A stretch of 64,000 nucleotides of DNA. Source: Cafeteria roenbergensis. Taxonomy: Eukaryota; Sar; Bigyra; Bicosoecida; Cafeteriaceae. Both the position numbers and the translations under genes were made by a program. Shown here piece after piece: positions 22,325-32,231 of the stretch. The notes under the pieces are model-generated. The model was not told where the DNA came from, made no database searches, and worked only from the letters and a program-made list of their open reading frames with translations. Every line of letters starts with the position of its first letter. The stretch's first letter is position 1. The stretch covers positions 186,001-250,000 of the forward strand of contig VLTN01000012.1 of assembly GCA_008330645.1 (NCBI GenBank), written 5' to 3'.

Positions 22325-22926
22325 CCTCTTCCAGAACCGTGCAGCGTGCGCCAGTGCGTGCGCGGGAGTGTGCCAAGGAATCCAAGGTTGCGCTTCGGAG
22401 CTTTGGGCATTCGGCGGGACCACGGCACACAGCAAGCACTTGCCAACGCCGCTGGGATCGATGTCGGGTCGAACGGCAAAGCGCAAACTTGCGGGCTGGC
22501 GCAGTCCGCGGCTTGCCACGAGGAAAGCGAGAAGCAGCGTTGCGCAATCAAAGATGTGGCCAGCAACGAACCCCAGGTCCTCGATGTCGAAACTTTCACG
22601 TGCCGCAACAGCACCGGGCACATGTGACGCGAGATTGCGACTGTGGTCGGCACGCGAGATCGCCACACTCGCCTCCCGCCGCAACCGGCGCGGTGAGCGG
22701 CGGGCTGCACGGGTTGAAGCAGAGCTCGAACTCAGAATTTGCTGGCGGTTGCTGTCTCGCGAACGGCACAGCAAACACTCCAGCCGGCGCACACCAGGGC
22801 CGGGATCCCCGGGCCCGGGCCTCGCTTGCCCTCCCCCCGCCGCATCGCGCGCGGTGCGCAGCTCGCCGGCCTCCGCGAGGGCGACCCGAGCGGCCGGCAG
22901 CCGCGCGCCCGACGGTTCCGGAAGCC
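22325..22926. other. Intergenic region
   Basis: No gene is seen. Base composition is slightly richer in A and T than neighbouring coding DNA. It should contain the promoter of the F-box-like gene. Confidence 0.4.
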
Positions 22927-25680
22927 ATGCCGAGCCGCAGCACGAGCCGGGCCCTCGCTGCCAGGGCGGGCGCGCCAGGCGCGTCGTTTCTGAGGGTGTG
23001 GGGGTGCCGGTCCGACCGTCAGCGCATCCTGTCGTTTCTGGGCCCCGACGGCGCCGTGCTGGCTCGGGTGAACCGCCGGCTGGGGGCCGACCTTGAGTCG
23101 AGTGGGTTCTGGTGCGAGCGGTTCTTGGACGCCTTCTTCAGCCCCGCCGAGGCGGCTGTGGTGCGTGCGGAGCTGGAGGAGTGCGAGGCGGACGCCGTTG
23201 ACGAGTGCGACCGTGCTGGGGGCCTGGCAGGTTCGTTGGCTGCGGCGGTGGCTGCGTCGGCAGGAGGCGCCGCGATGGCCGCGACCAGCCGGCGGGGCCA
23301 GGCGCTTGCGCGGTTGCGTCGCGGTCCCGGTGCGCGCGCTGCTCTAGGCCCGGGCGGTGCCATGCCGCCCGCCATGCTGGTGGAGCTGAGTGCGTGGGAA
23401 GCTTGCGAGGGCGCGGCCGCAGGCGAGCCACCGCCACGGGGAGCTGCGCCTGGACATTTCGAAGATGCTCTGACGTGGGTCGTGGAACTATGGCGTGATA
23501 CTCGTTTGAGTGACCGACTCCCTCTGGACCACCTGGTGGAGGCAGCCCGAGTGCTGGCTCCGGCCCTCCCAGCGGTGCTGAGGGAGCCAGCCTGGAAGCT
23601 GGGTCTGCAGGACGACGACAGGGCGTTGCTCGCGGAGGTCGTGGAGGAGCTTGCGGGCTGTCCGGACGCTGCAAGCGCTCGTGGGGTGGTAAACGGACAT
23701 GCCAGAGCAATGCTGCATGTCGTTGCACAAGCTCGTCGAGCCATCCGGGCAGACTGCGCAGGCGCTTGGGGGATCGCCGCAGCTTGGTGCCGGGTGCTGG
23801 AGCCAGTGTGGCCAGCGGTCCAGGCGGTGCGTGAGCGCCAAGGCCGAGGTCGTCTGGGGATGTTGCCCGACCCGGGAGCGCTTGAGGCGGCGCTTGCACG
23901 GTTCGTCGCTGCCGATGACGGCGCGCTGGAGCGGGCGAAGGCGTGGCTTGCGGACGCGCCGTTCTGGACCCAGGAGGAGGGGCGAGGCGGCGTGCACGCG
24001 GCCGAGCAGATGGCGGCCGATGAGTTGGTGGTGGATGTCTTCCCGCTGATCCCGCAGCCGCGGCAGTTCGACTCGAGCCGTATCAGTGCCTCAACGGCGC
24101 GGGAACGCGACGCCGCGCTCAAGGCGTGCTTCCGGGAGCTCAGCGGCGAGCACCGTGTGCATTGCGGACCGGTGGGCGGGTATGGGTTGATGGTCACCTC
24201 ACCTGCGGACGACCGGCCCAAGCCGCACCGGTTGCTGGGCGCTGCTCTGGGCGCGGCAGTGCGGCGACGGCAGTCAGACCTCAAAGTAGCAGGTGAGCTC
24301 AGCCGCTCGATGCCGGTGGGTCGGCGCACTGCGTGGTCCTGTGCCACGTGCATCATCATGCTCGTGGCCATGGTGGTGTTGCTTGTGGCTCAGTGGATTG
24401 TGCTCGTGAAGTGGCGAGATGCGTGTGCGCTGCGCGTGTCAGAGGCCTTCCCGGCCGGCTCCGACCCAGCCATGGCGGCCGCGTGGCTATGCCCTCTGGG
24501 TCTGGCCTCCGATGTAGAGGAGGAGGCGCTCGGCTTCAGCTGCGACCTGCTGCTGCCGACCACGCCCCCGTCGCTGGCCGGCAACGCATCGAGCTTCGCC
24601 GTCAACGCCGCTGCGTTGAGCATTGCCGTGTGTGGACCAGACGCTTCGATCAGGTCGCGGCCCGAGGTGGAGGCGGCATTCCGGAGCGACTACGGCTGGA
24701 TGCTGTTGCTTGCGTTCGTCGTGGCGTTGCTGCATGTCGTGGCCTTCACAGCATGGGCGTGGGCGGCATTGTCGGCGCGGTGCACGGGGCGGCCGAGTCT
24801 GTGCTCGCTTCGGCTGCTGTTGTTGCTCCAAGACTCATTGCTGCCGCCCTTGGTGCCGCTGCCGGCCAGCTTGCGCCTCGTGGTGGGGCGATCGTGGCAC
24901 GTGCTGCATGCGCTGACGTGGACCTTCGTGTCGCCGGCGCTCGCGGTGGGCCTGGCGCAGGGCCAGTACTACGACGACCACGGCGTGTGCTCGGCTCTGG
25001 CCGCGGTGGTGGCCGTTGTGAGCGCAGGCATGGCTGTGTACGTGATGCCGTGGGGACGAGTGCCCGGGTGTCGCCGCGGCGTGGCGAAGCGGGATGGAAC
25101 GGTCAATGACGAGATCGCCGTTGGCGTGGTTGCATCGCTCATCGCCGAGTCGGCGTGCTTCGCGTGCTGGTCGGGGCAGTTGTTGGAGTGCTGGGGGTCG
25201 ACGTGGCTGGGTGTGGCGCGTGCGCCTCGCGACGCCACGCTCCTGCGTGAGGTGTCGTGCGACTCCGGGTGGAGGGTTGGTCTGCAGTGCTGTTTGATCG
25301 TGTGGGGTCTGGTTCCGGCGCTGTGGGTGGGCACCAGCTTCGCGCTGCGAGACCGGAAGCAGGGCGGCCGGAGGCGAATCATCGAAGAGGTTGCGGCCTT
25401 GGTCTTGCTGGCGATGTTTCCACTGGCCACAGCGGTCGGGGTAGTGCTGTTCAGTCAGCCGCCGGTCGACTTCGATATCGGCTTTGTCGTATTCGAAGCT
25501 ATTGACGTCATCACCATTCTGCTGATCGCGGTGTCAGCGTTCGCTCAGGCGGACTCATCGTGTGAACCGTTCGTTGGCGAGCGCGTCCTCCGGCGCATCG
25601 AGCCCCAACATGGCTTGCGAGGATTCGTCACCGCCCACGAATCGCGTGCCGCCCTGCGAGCGGTTCAGCGTCGAACCTGA
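22927..25680 (+). CDS. F-box-like protein with about eight membrane spans
   Basis: A single exon of 917 residues from ATG 22927; the frame is open further upstream but without convincing sequence. Residues 30-70 (RQRILSFLGPDGAVLARVNR and on to FWCERFLDAF) fit the F-box pattern: hydrophobic helix, Pro, then a Trp near the end. Residues 70-470 are soluble and helical. From about 475 there are roughly eight hydrophobic segments (first CIIMLVAMVVLLVAQWIVLV; later YGWMLLLAFVVALLHVVAF, VCSALAAVVAVVSAGMAVYV, IIEEVAALVLLAMFPLATAV, VVFEAIDVITILLIAV). If the F-box is real, the protein would place an SCF ubiquitin-ligase adaptor on a membrane. The transmembrane half is not recognised; similarity in span number to XK-type scramblases is only suggestive. 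Confidence 0.65.
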   Translation: MPSRSTSRALAARAGAPGASFLRVWGCRSDRQRILSFLGPDGAVLARVNRRLGADLESSGFWCERFLDAFFSPAEAAVVRAELEECEADAVDECDRAGGLAGSLAAAVAASAGGAAMAATSRRGQALARLRRGPGARAALGPGGAMPPAMLVELSAWEACEGAAAGEPPPRGAAPGHFEDALTWVVELWRDTRLSDRLPLDHLVEAARVLAPALPAVLREPAWKLGLQDDDRALLAEVVEELAGCPDAASARGVVNGHARAMLHVVAQARRAIRADCAGAWGIAAAWCRVLEPVWPAVQAVRERQGRGRLGMLPDPGALEAALARFVAADDGALERAKAWLADAPFWTQEEGRGGVHAAEQMAADELVVDVFPLIPQPRQFDSSRISASTARERDAALKACFRELSGEHRVHCGPVGGYGLMVTSPADDRPKPHRLLGAALGAAVRRRQSDLKVAGELSRSMPVGRRTAWSCATCIIMLVAMVVLLVAQWIVLVKWRDACALRVSEAFPAGSDPAMAAAWLCPLGLASDVEEEALGFSCDLLLPTTPPSLAGNASSFAVNAAALSIAVCGPDASIRSRPEVEAAFRSDYGWMLLLAFVVALLHVVAFTAWAWAALSARCTGRPSLCSLRLLLLLQDSLLPPLVPLPASLRLVVGRSWHVLHALTWTFVSPALAVGLAQGQYYDDHGVCSALAAVVAVVSAGMAVYVMPWGRVPGCRRGVAKRDGTVNDEIAVGVVASLIAESACFACWSGQLLECWGSTWLGVARAPRDATLLREVSCDSGWRVGLQCCLIVWGLVPALWVGTSFALRDRKQGGRRRIIEEVAALVLLAMFPLATAVGVVLFSQPPVDFDIGFVVFEAIDVITILLIAVSAFAQADSSCEPFVGERVLRRIEPQHGLRGFVTAHESRAALRAVQRRT

Positions 25681-25933
25681 TGGTCGCACCAGCGGGACGT
25701 GCCCGCCTCGCCCGCCCGCGTGGACTCGGCAGCTTCGCTCTCGCATCGGCAGCAGCAGCATCGTTGCGTGCCGCGTGCAGCTTCCACTCAACCGCGGCGC
25801 ATCCGCCCCGTCGTGTGCAAGCCACTGCGCGCGTGTTCGTGATCGCAAGCTGCGCCTGGGCCCCGAGCCGCTGGCAAGGCCACCTGCGCGACCCTGCAGC
25901 GACCGACACACACACGCACCACTCTGCCGCGCA

Positions 25934-28900
25934 TCAGCGCCGCTCACTGCCCCGGGACGTGGACCTCGCCGGCGCTCGCCGCGCGCTCGAGTCGCGGCGC
26001 CGCGCCCGCTGACCAGCGCCGCTGCTGCCCCGCCCCGGGCCGCGCGCGCCATCGGCTGCGTCCGCTCCTCGCCTCGGGCCGCCGTCGCTCCGCCGCTGCG
26101 CGACCGATCGGACCGCGTCCTCGGCCAGCGCACGGGTGTCCGACACGAACGCGTCGCCGCCCCCCGGCCCCAGAACTCGCCTTGCCGCCCCACGCAGGGC
26201 CTCCCACGCGCAAGTCGGCAGCCCCCGCTCCGCGGCGCGCGCCAAGCCCTGGCCCCGCAGCGCCCCCGACGGCAGCCGCCCGGCCACCAGGCTCACGCCC
26301 CGCACCATCGCCTGCCGGGCGCCCTGCAGCGCCTCCTCCGCAGCCCCGCCCGCCCCCGCCGCCGAGGCCGCCTCCGTCGCGCCGCCCGCCAGCGGCTCGC
26401 CCTCTGCCGGCGAGCGACGCCCCGCTGCCAGCGCGGCCTCGGCTGCCGCCGCGTGAGCCGACACCACCTCCCCAAGCGCCGCCGGGGACGCCAGCGGGAC
26501 CGTGGCTCGCACTCGCCTCGTCAGCCGCATGGCCTCGCCGGCGCCCCTCGCCGACAGCGCAGCGACCCGGTCCACGGACGACGCGTCGCCGCGGAGCCGC
26601 GCGCCCTCCAGGGCGGCAACCACCGACACAGCCGTTGGCTCCGTCACGGCGAACACGCCCGGCCACCCGCCACACACGCCCTCGCCGCGCCCCTCCACCG
26701 GCGCCGGGCCGCCCGTCGACCCGTGCCGCGACGCCCCAGCGCCCAGCAGCCGCGCCAGCATCTTGGCCCCGTGCCCCGCCTCTGCCCGCTCCGCCCGCAC
26801 AAGCTCCGCGCACGTCAAGGGCCCCACGCACACGCGGCGGGACAGATCGGCTGCCCTCCGGCCCAGGCCCTCGCCACCGGACGCCGCGCCGGCGCCAGCG
26901 GGGCCAGTGGCGCCACCGGCTGGGCGGAGCGGCAGCGCGGCCTGCACCAGCGCCCCGGCCAGCCCCGCCAGCTCCGCCCCACGCCCGCCTGCGCCCGCGG
27001 CGTCGGATGCGCCGCGATCGACCAAGCCGACCACATCGTCGAGCATCCGCACCACGTCGGCAGGGTCCGCCCCCCGCGTCGACGCCGCGACGGCGCAGCC
27101 GAGCGCCGCCTGCACACCGCGCCACGCTGACACGGCCGGCGCGGCGCCGCCGCCGGAGGGCGCCCGGGCTCCAGCAGCGGCAGAGCCCCACGCCGCCGCA
27201 AGCAGAGCCGCCGCCGCGTCCGGAACAGGGTCCAGCGGCGCGGCAGAGCCGGCGGCGTCCGCGGACATGACCCACTCGCGCAGCGTGCGAGTCAGGCCCA
27301 CCGCCAGGCCGGCGCCCGCGTCCCGCGGCAGAGCTGCCACCTGCCGCAGAAGCCACCGCGGCACCGGGGACACCCAGTCAGTGTCCTTCGCCTCGGAGGG
27401 CGCGTCAGCTGACGGGTACCACGCCTGCGCCGTGGCGGTGCGAGCGGCCGCGGCCATCGCAAGAGCCAGCTGCATTGTGCAGGTTCGTCCGGTGGGGCCC
27501 TCTCGGCTGGCCCTGAGTGACTCCAGGGCGGTGTCTGACCCTGCACTGCCCGGAGCAGTTGCGAGCAGCGACCACGCTTGCGGGCCAAGGATGGGGTCAC
27601 ACCCTTCCATTACCCTCGCTGACGAAACCGCACCATCCGGTTCGCCGGCAAGGGCTGAACCGTTGCACGGCGCTGCGCCCCACGCCCCGGCCGCAAAGGC
27701 GGTCCAGCGTGCAGCAGCCACTTCGACCGCAAAGTGGTCCGGCAGAGCCGATCGGGCAGAGCACCCTGAGGACTGCGGCCCGCCAGACACGGAGGCCTCC
27801 GCTGAAGGCGCAGTCGGGCTGGGCGCGCGCCTGCCGCCGGCCGCAGACGCTGCTGCAGCTGCCACTGCTGCCACCGCCGCATCGTGTGCCCACGGGGCCA
27901 CGGCCGCGCCCTCCGCTCCTTCGGAAGCGAAGTGAACCGCGGAGACCACGTCGGCGGGCGACCCTCCGGCGGTGACTGCCGCCTGCGCAACTGACTCGAC
28001 GGTGCGACCTGAGACCGCCGAGGTCGCCGGCGGGTAGAGCATTCGCTCCAAGATCTCGACCAGCTCTGCCGACCACTCTTCGTCTTGAAGAGCCGGCCAG
28101 TGTGCCGATGCCGCCGCCATGTCCGCCGCCACCTGCGCCCGCCCCGCCGCCAGCTCCTCCCACAGCTGACGGGCGTGGTCGACCACCGAGGACGTGGCGC
28201 AATCCCTGCTGCTGCTGCTGCTGCTGCTGCAGGTGCCACTGGTGCTGGCGGCACCGCTGAGCGACGCTCCTGCCGGCCCCTCACTCTGCTCACCCGAACC
28301 GTCAGCCGCCGCCGGCGGGGGAATCCCCAGGAGAGCGTCCGCCTCCGCCAGCGCGGCTGCAGCGGCCTCGCCAGCCTCCCTGCGGGCCTGCGCGGCCTGC
28401 TCTGCCGCCACCCGCCACACCAGCGCGCGCGTGGGCGCCAGTGGCATGAACGGAGTCAGCCCGCCACCTGCAGCGGATGTTGCTCTGCCGCCCACTTCGC
28501 CATCGCTCGCCCTCAACGATGCGCCGCTCTTCGCTCCGATAGAGCCGGTGGCGAGCCGGTCCGACGATCTCCCGCGCGGCACCGGCAGAGCCGACATCCA
28601 CGGAGACTGGGCCACAGACAGGGCGGCCTCGGCCCTGCCCACGGAACCCGCGGCGATCCACGCGTCGACGAGAGCTTCCCAGTGCGGGGTCAGCGGGCGG
28701 CGGGCCGGGGCAGCAGCTGGGGCCGCCGCTCCGCCACCGCCGCCGCCGCCGCCGCCGCGGGGAGCAGCGCCGCTAAGAGAGGCCCCCTCCGGCGGACCGA
28801 ACCCGATGACGTCATCGACGCTGGCGGTTGCGGCGGTTGCGGCGGTGGAGCCGCTGGACGGCCGGCCGGAGGGGTCCAGGCCCCAAACGAAGCTCGCTAG

Positions 28901-31738
28901 GGCGTGCTCTGCCGACCCAACGTCCCCAACCGTCGCGTACGCGCGGACCAGGGACGCCCAGAGCATCGGCGCGGCTCTGCCGGCAGAGCCAGGCTTGTCC
29001 GGCGCGGCGGTGGAGGCCTCCATCGCTGCCACCACCGCCTCAGGCAGCCCCGCCTCGGCCAGGGCCTCGGCCACAGCCTCCCAGGAGGAGGCCGACACGC
29101 CCCCCGCGCGGCCCGTGGACGAGGCCTCTGCCGAGAGGCGGCGGGCCAGCATCACGGCAGAGCCGACGTCGCCTTCGGCGACAAGAGCCTTCACTGCGGG
29201 TAGAGCCGCCTCGGACGATACCCTGGCAGAGCCACCCTCCCCAGGCCCGGCCATTCTGGCCAGCAGCCGGCCAGCGGATGCCGACGTGCCGCCGCGACCA
29301 TGAGCTCTGCCAAGCTCTGCCCACATCGAGGTGCGAAAGCTCTGCAGCGGCCCGTAGGACGGGAGCTCTGCCAGCGCTGCGTTGAAGACGTCGTCAGCGG
29401 CAGCCGAAGTGCCTGGCGGGCCGGCCGAGGCAGGTGGAGCAGTTGCAGTTGCAGTTGGAGCTGCAGTTGGAGCTGCAGTTGGTTGTGGCTGGCGGCTTGG
29501 CGTGCCAACGGAGCTGGCGCGAGGCTTGGTCGGATGCGATGCTGCTGCCGCCGCCGCTGGCTCCAGCGCCGCTGCCGCCAGCTCCGCGTCCGCGACGGTT
29601 CGCCAAGCCGCCAGCCCCGAGGCGAAGTGTTGCTCCGCCCCGTGCACGTCCCCTGTGGCTGTGCATGCCTGCACGGCAGCTCGCCAGGCCCGCAGGGTGT
29701 TGGCCCAGTCCGCGCGGGAATCAGCGGCGAGGCTCGCGCCGGTCACCAGCGCGTCAATGTCCGGTCCCATAGGCCTCAGGCGTGCCAGCGACTCCGACAG
29801 CCCAGCTGACAACTCCCCCCCACACGCTGCTGCCGCAGCGGCGGGTGCTCCATCGCCGCCACTCGGCACTGCTCGCTGGCTCTGCCGCTCCAGGGCCAGC
29901 TGCAGCCCCGTTGCGATCGCCGCCGCCATGGTGGGGTCGCCGGCTGCGGCAGCGCCCGACGCGATCGCCGCCCACACGCTCGACGGCAGCCACCTCTCGA
30001 AGTGGCTCTGCCACAACACAGCGGCTCTACCCGCCGCAGCCGGAGCGCCGGCGTCGCACATGGCGGCCAGCGCGCGAGCGAGCGACGCCTCCAGCGACCT
30101 CATCAGCGCTGGTCGATCGCGCGACCGGGCCGGCAGAGCCACCGGCCAGGAGGCGGGGAGGGACGCGGCCGGCAGAGCCACCTCGCCGGACGAGGACGGC
30201 AAGCCTCCGGCAGAGCCGCGAGCCGGGGCGGAGGCGGCGGGCTCCGTCACCGAGGCGGCTGAGGCGGCGGGGGCCGCTGCGGCCGAGGGCGCATGCGCGA
30301 AGCCTGAGGCCAGGGCTGCAGAGCCACTTTCCCACCAGTCGTCGGCTGACTCGGTGGCGGAGGCTGTGGCTGTGGAACCCGCACCAGCAAGGGGCCGCGG
30401 CGAGGGCTCTGCCAGAGCCCCGGGAACACGCGCAGCTGCCGCGGCCGTCGGCGCCGTGGCCGGCTCAGTCGCGGCCTCGGCGGCGGGGAAGCGATCCAAC
30501 GAGGCGGCAGGGGCGGTGTTACCAGCGCCGCCACCGCTGGCGGCTCTGCCGGAAGCAGCCTCAGGGCCCGCCTGCCCCTGCAGAGCCGCCGCAACGCTTC
30601 GGAGCGTGGCCACCGCTGCCCAAGGGTTGCCCCTGACGGCAAAGGCATCCGCTTGCCGCAGGAACAGCTCTGCCGGCAGAGCCTCAAGGGAGGCGCCTGC
30701 CCGGGGCACCAGGCCTGCGCCCGGGCGGCGCCAAGCGGTGCCTGTCAACGCTGCAGGCGCCTCTGATGCCGCCGCTGATGCCGCCGCTGATGCCGCTCGG
30801 CCGGGCGACGCTTCCGCTCCGCAGGCGCGAGCCAGCAGCGCTGCCGCCTCGTCGGCTCTGCCGGCGTTGCAGAGCGCGAGGTGTTCGGTGTCGAGGCGCG
30901 CAGCGGCGACGCTTGCACTGGCGCCCCCGGCGTCGGGGTCCTGGAGAGAGGCCGGGATGGAGTCGATGCGGGCGATGGCTTGCCGGGTGGCGTCGACGGC
31001 TCCGACGTCAGCGAAGCACGCAGCCAGCGCCAGCGCGGTCTCGGGAGAGGCTCTGCCGGCCGCGGCTGCGAGTCTCGCAGTGTCAGCAGCCACTGACAGG
31101 CAGGCCGCCACCGCCTCCCAGCGCGCCAGGCGGGCGGCTGGTGCGCTCGCGGACGCGAGGAGCCCGTCTCTGCCGGCGCCGGCGTGGAGCACGGCTCTGC
31201 CGGCATGAATGAGAGACGCAAAAGTGTCCGCGGGGGCCTCGGCGCCCGGGCGCGCCATGGCCGCGGCCGCTCGGCGCAGCAGCGGGAGGCGCGCGCCGGC
31301 GGGCTGTACGGCCGAGATTGCCGCCAGGACGGGCTTCCACGCGGCAGCGCCGGACGATGCCTCGGCCGCTGCGAGCGCTCGCTCGGCCGCGGCCTTGGAG
31401 CTGGGCTTGGGCGACCTGGGCCGGCCGCCAGCTTTGGAGCGAGCCGTGCGGCCCCTGGGACCGGGCTTGGACGCGGCGGGGCTGGAGGAGGTGGCGAACG
31501 ACCGGGACGCGGCTGCTGCGAGGGCACGAGCGCCACATTCGGCCCCGCACGGCCCCACCGTTGCGCGGCTCGCCACACTGCACGATGCAGCACTGCTCCA
31601 TGCGCGCTCCTGGAGCGCTGTCGTCGGGATCAGGGCGGAGCGCGCTGCCGAGGCGGCGCACGGGACTCTCGGTGAGGCCTTCGCGCACTGCCCGATGGAT
31701 GCGAGCGGCCGGGGACGGGCTCGAGGGAACCGGCGCAT
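25934..31738 (-). CDS. Giant helical-repeat (PPR/TPR-like) protein, probably mitochondrial
   Basis: A single exon of 1934 residues from the ATG giving MRRFPRARPRPLASIGQCAK. The first 90 residues are rich in Arg, Ser and Ala and lack acids, ending ASRSFATSSSP, as in a mitochondrial presequence. The rest is a long series of paired helices with a 30-40 residue rhythm. Examples are LALCNAGRADEAAALLARAC and ALVDAWIAAGSVGRAEAALS, which read like pentatricopeptide or TPR motifs. Such proteins bind organelle RNA or scaffold complexes. Low-complexity Ala/Gly/Ser spacers and a CTG run (28206-28230) interrupt the repeats. The gene carries at least 19 copies of the GGCAGAGCC word in mixed orientation and frame. 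Repeat number and RNA-binding residues cannot be assigned by eye. Confidence 0.7.
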   Translation of the reverse strand: MRRFPRARPRPLASIGQCAKASPRVPCAASAARSALIPTTALQERAWSSAASCSVASRATVGPCGAECGARALAAAASRSFATSSSPAASKPGPRGRTARSKAGGRPRSPKPSSKAAAERALAAAEASSGAAAWKPVLAAISAVQPAGARLPLLRRAAAAMARPGAEAPADTFASLIHAGRAVLHAGAGRDGLLASASAPAARLARWEAVAACLSVAADTARLAAAAGRASPETALALAACFADVGAVDATRQAIARIDSIPASLQDPDAGGASASVAAARLDTEHLALCNAGRADEAAALLARACGAEASPGRAASAAASAAASEAPAALTGTAWRRPGAGLVPRAGASLEALPAELFLRQADAFAVRGNPWAAVATLRSVAAALQGQAGPEAASGRAASGGGAGNTAPAASLDRFPAAEAATEPATAPTAAAAARVPGALAEPSPRPLAGAGSTATASATESADDWWESGSAALASGFAHAPSAAAAPAASAASVTEPAASAPARGSAGGLPSSSGEVALPAASLPASWPVALPARSRDRPALMRSLEASLARALAAMCDAGAPAAAGRAAVLWQSHFERWLPSSVWAAIASGAAAAGDPTMAAAIATGLQLALERQSQRAVPSGGDGAPAAAAAACGGELSAGLSESLARLRPMGPDIDALVTGASLAADSRADWANTLRAWRAAVQACTATGDVHGAEQHFASGLAAWRTVADAELAAAALEPAAAAAASHPTKPRASSVGTPSRQPQPTAAPTAAPTATATAPPASAGPPGTSAAADDVFNAALAELPSYGPLQSFRTSMWAELGRAHGRGGTSASAGRLLARMAGPGEGGSARVSSEAALPAVKALVAEGDVGSAVMLARRLSAEASSTGRAGGVSASSWEAVAEALAEAGLPEAVVAAMEASTAAPDKPGSAGRAAPMLWASLVRAYATVGDVGSAEHALASFVWGLDPSGRPSSGSTAATAATASVDDVIGFGPPEGASLSGAAPRGGGGGGGGGAAAPAAAPARRPLTPHWEALVDAWIAAGSVGRAEAALSVAQSPWMSALPVPRGRSSDRLATGSIGAKSGASLRASDGEVGGRATSAAGGGLTPFMPLAPTRALVWRVAAEQAAQARREAGEAAAAALAEADALLGIPPPAAADGSGEQSEGPAGASLSGAASTSGTCSSSSSSSRDCATSSVVDHARQLWEELAAGRAQVAADMAAASAHWPALQDEEWSAELVEILERMLYPPATSAVSGRTVESVAQAAVTAGGSPADVVSAVHFASEGAEGAAVAPWAHDAAVAAVAAAAASAAGGRRAPSPTAPSAEASVSGGPQSSGCSARSALPDHFAVEVAAARWTAFAAGAWGAAPCNGSALAGEPDGAVSSARVMEGCDPILGPQAWSLLATAPGSAGSDTALESLRASREGPTGRTCTMQLALAMAAAARTATAQAWYPSADAPSEAKDTDWVSPVPRWLLRQVAALPRDAGAGLAVGLTRTLREWVMSADAAGSAAPLDPVPDAAAALLAAAWGSAAAGARAPSGGGAAPAVSAWRGVQAALGCAVAASTRGADPADVVRMLDDVVGLVDRGASDAAGAGGRGAELAGLAGALVQAALPLRPAGGATGPAGAGAASGGEGLGRRAADLSRRVCVGPLTCAELVRAERAEAGHGAKMLARLLGAGASRHGSTGGPAPVEGRGEGVCGGWPGVFAVTEPTAVSVVAALEGARLRGDASSVDRVAALSARGAGEAMRLTRRVRATVPLASPAALGEVVSAHAAAAEAALAAGRRSPAEGEPLAGGATEAASAAGAGGAAEEALQGARQAMVRGVSLVAGRLPSGALRGQGLARAAERGLPTCAWEALRGAARRVLGPGGGDAFVSDTRALAEDAVRSVAQRRSDGGPRRGADAADGARGPGRGSSGAGQRARRRDSSARRAPARSTSRGSERR
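28973..28990. repeat. 18-base perfect palindrome made of two GGCTCTGCC words
   Basis: Two copies of the over-represented nine-base word meet head to head, giving GGCTCTGCCGGCAGAGCC inside the helical-repeat gene. A 16-base version of the same palindrome lies at 30667-30682. Confidence 0.85.
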
Positions 31739-32231
31739 GGGGGCACGCGGGGCACACTGCACGGCAACGTGCGGCCGGCACCACCTGCACGCGTGCAGTG
31801 GCCACGGCGCCAGAGGCAAGCCCTTCGCCTCTTCTCGGCGCCGCAAGAGGCGCCGCGTGTTGCTTGCCCAAGCAAAGATGTGGGCCGCTGCGCTGCTGGC
31901 AAGGCTTGCGCCTGTGCACGCGCGGGCTGGACGCCGACCCGTCGGTCGTGCGGCGCTTGCGCTCTGACGTGTGGCAGCCTCGTGAGCCGAGCCCGGCTGG
32001 GGCCTTCCTTCGCGGCTGGGATCATCGCGGCCCGCCATTCGCAACAATGCCACGGGCAGAGCGGCATTCTTGCGGAAAATTGCGACGCCGCTGCACTTGC
32101 ACCCGTGACCACGCCTCGGCGCGAAAGGGCAGCTGGCTGGCATCGCAGGCCGTGCCCGTTCGCACCTGCCAGTTGCCCAAAGGGCGAGAGCTCGCCTCCC
32201 CTGCCTCCGGGTGGGCACCTGCGGCGCGGCA
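31739..32231. promoter_or_regulatory. Divergent promoter region (helical-repeat gene / permease gene)
   Basis: 493 bases lie between the two chosen start codons. The minus-strand frame stays open through it, so a longer presequence is possible. No promoter box is recognised. Confidence 0.35.

Noticed and set aside
26182-27270. Plus-strand Pro/Arg-rich frame opposite the helical-repeat gene
   Set aside because: Composition is random GC-rich shadow. The minus frame has helical repeats and a presequence.
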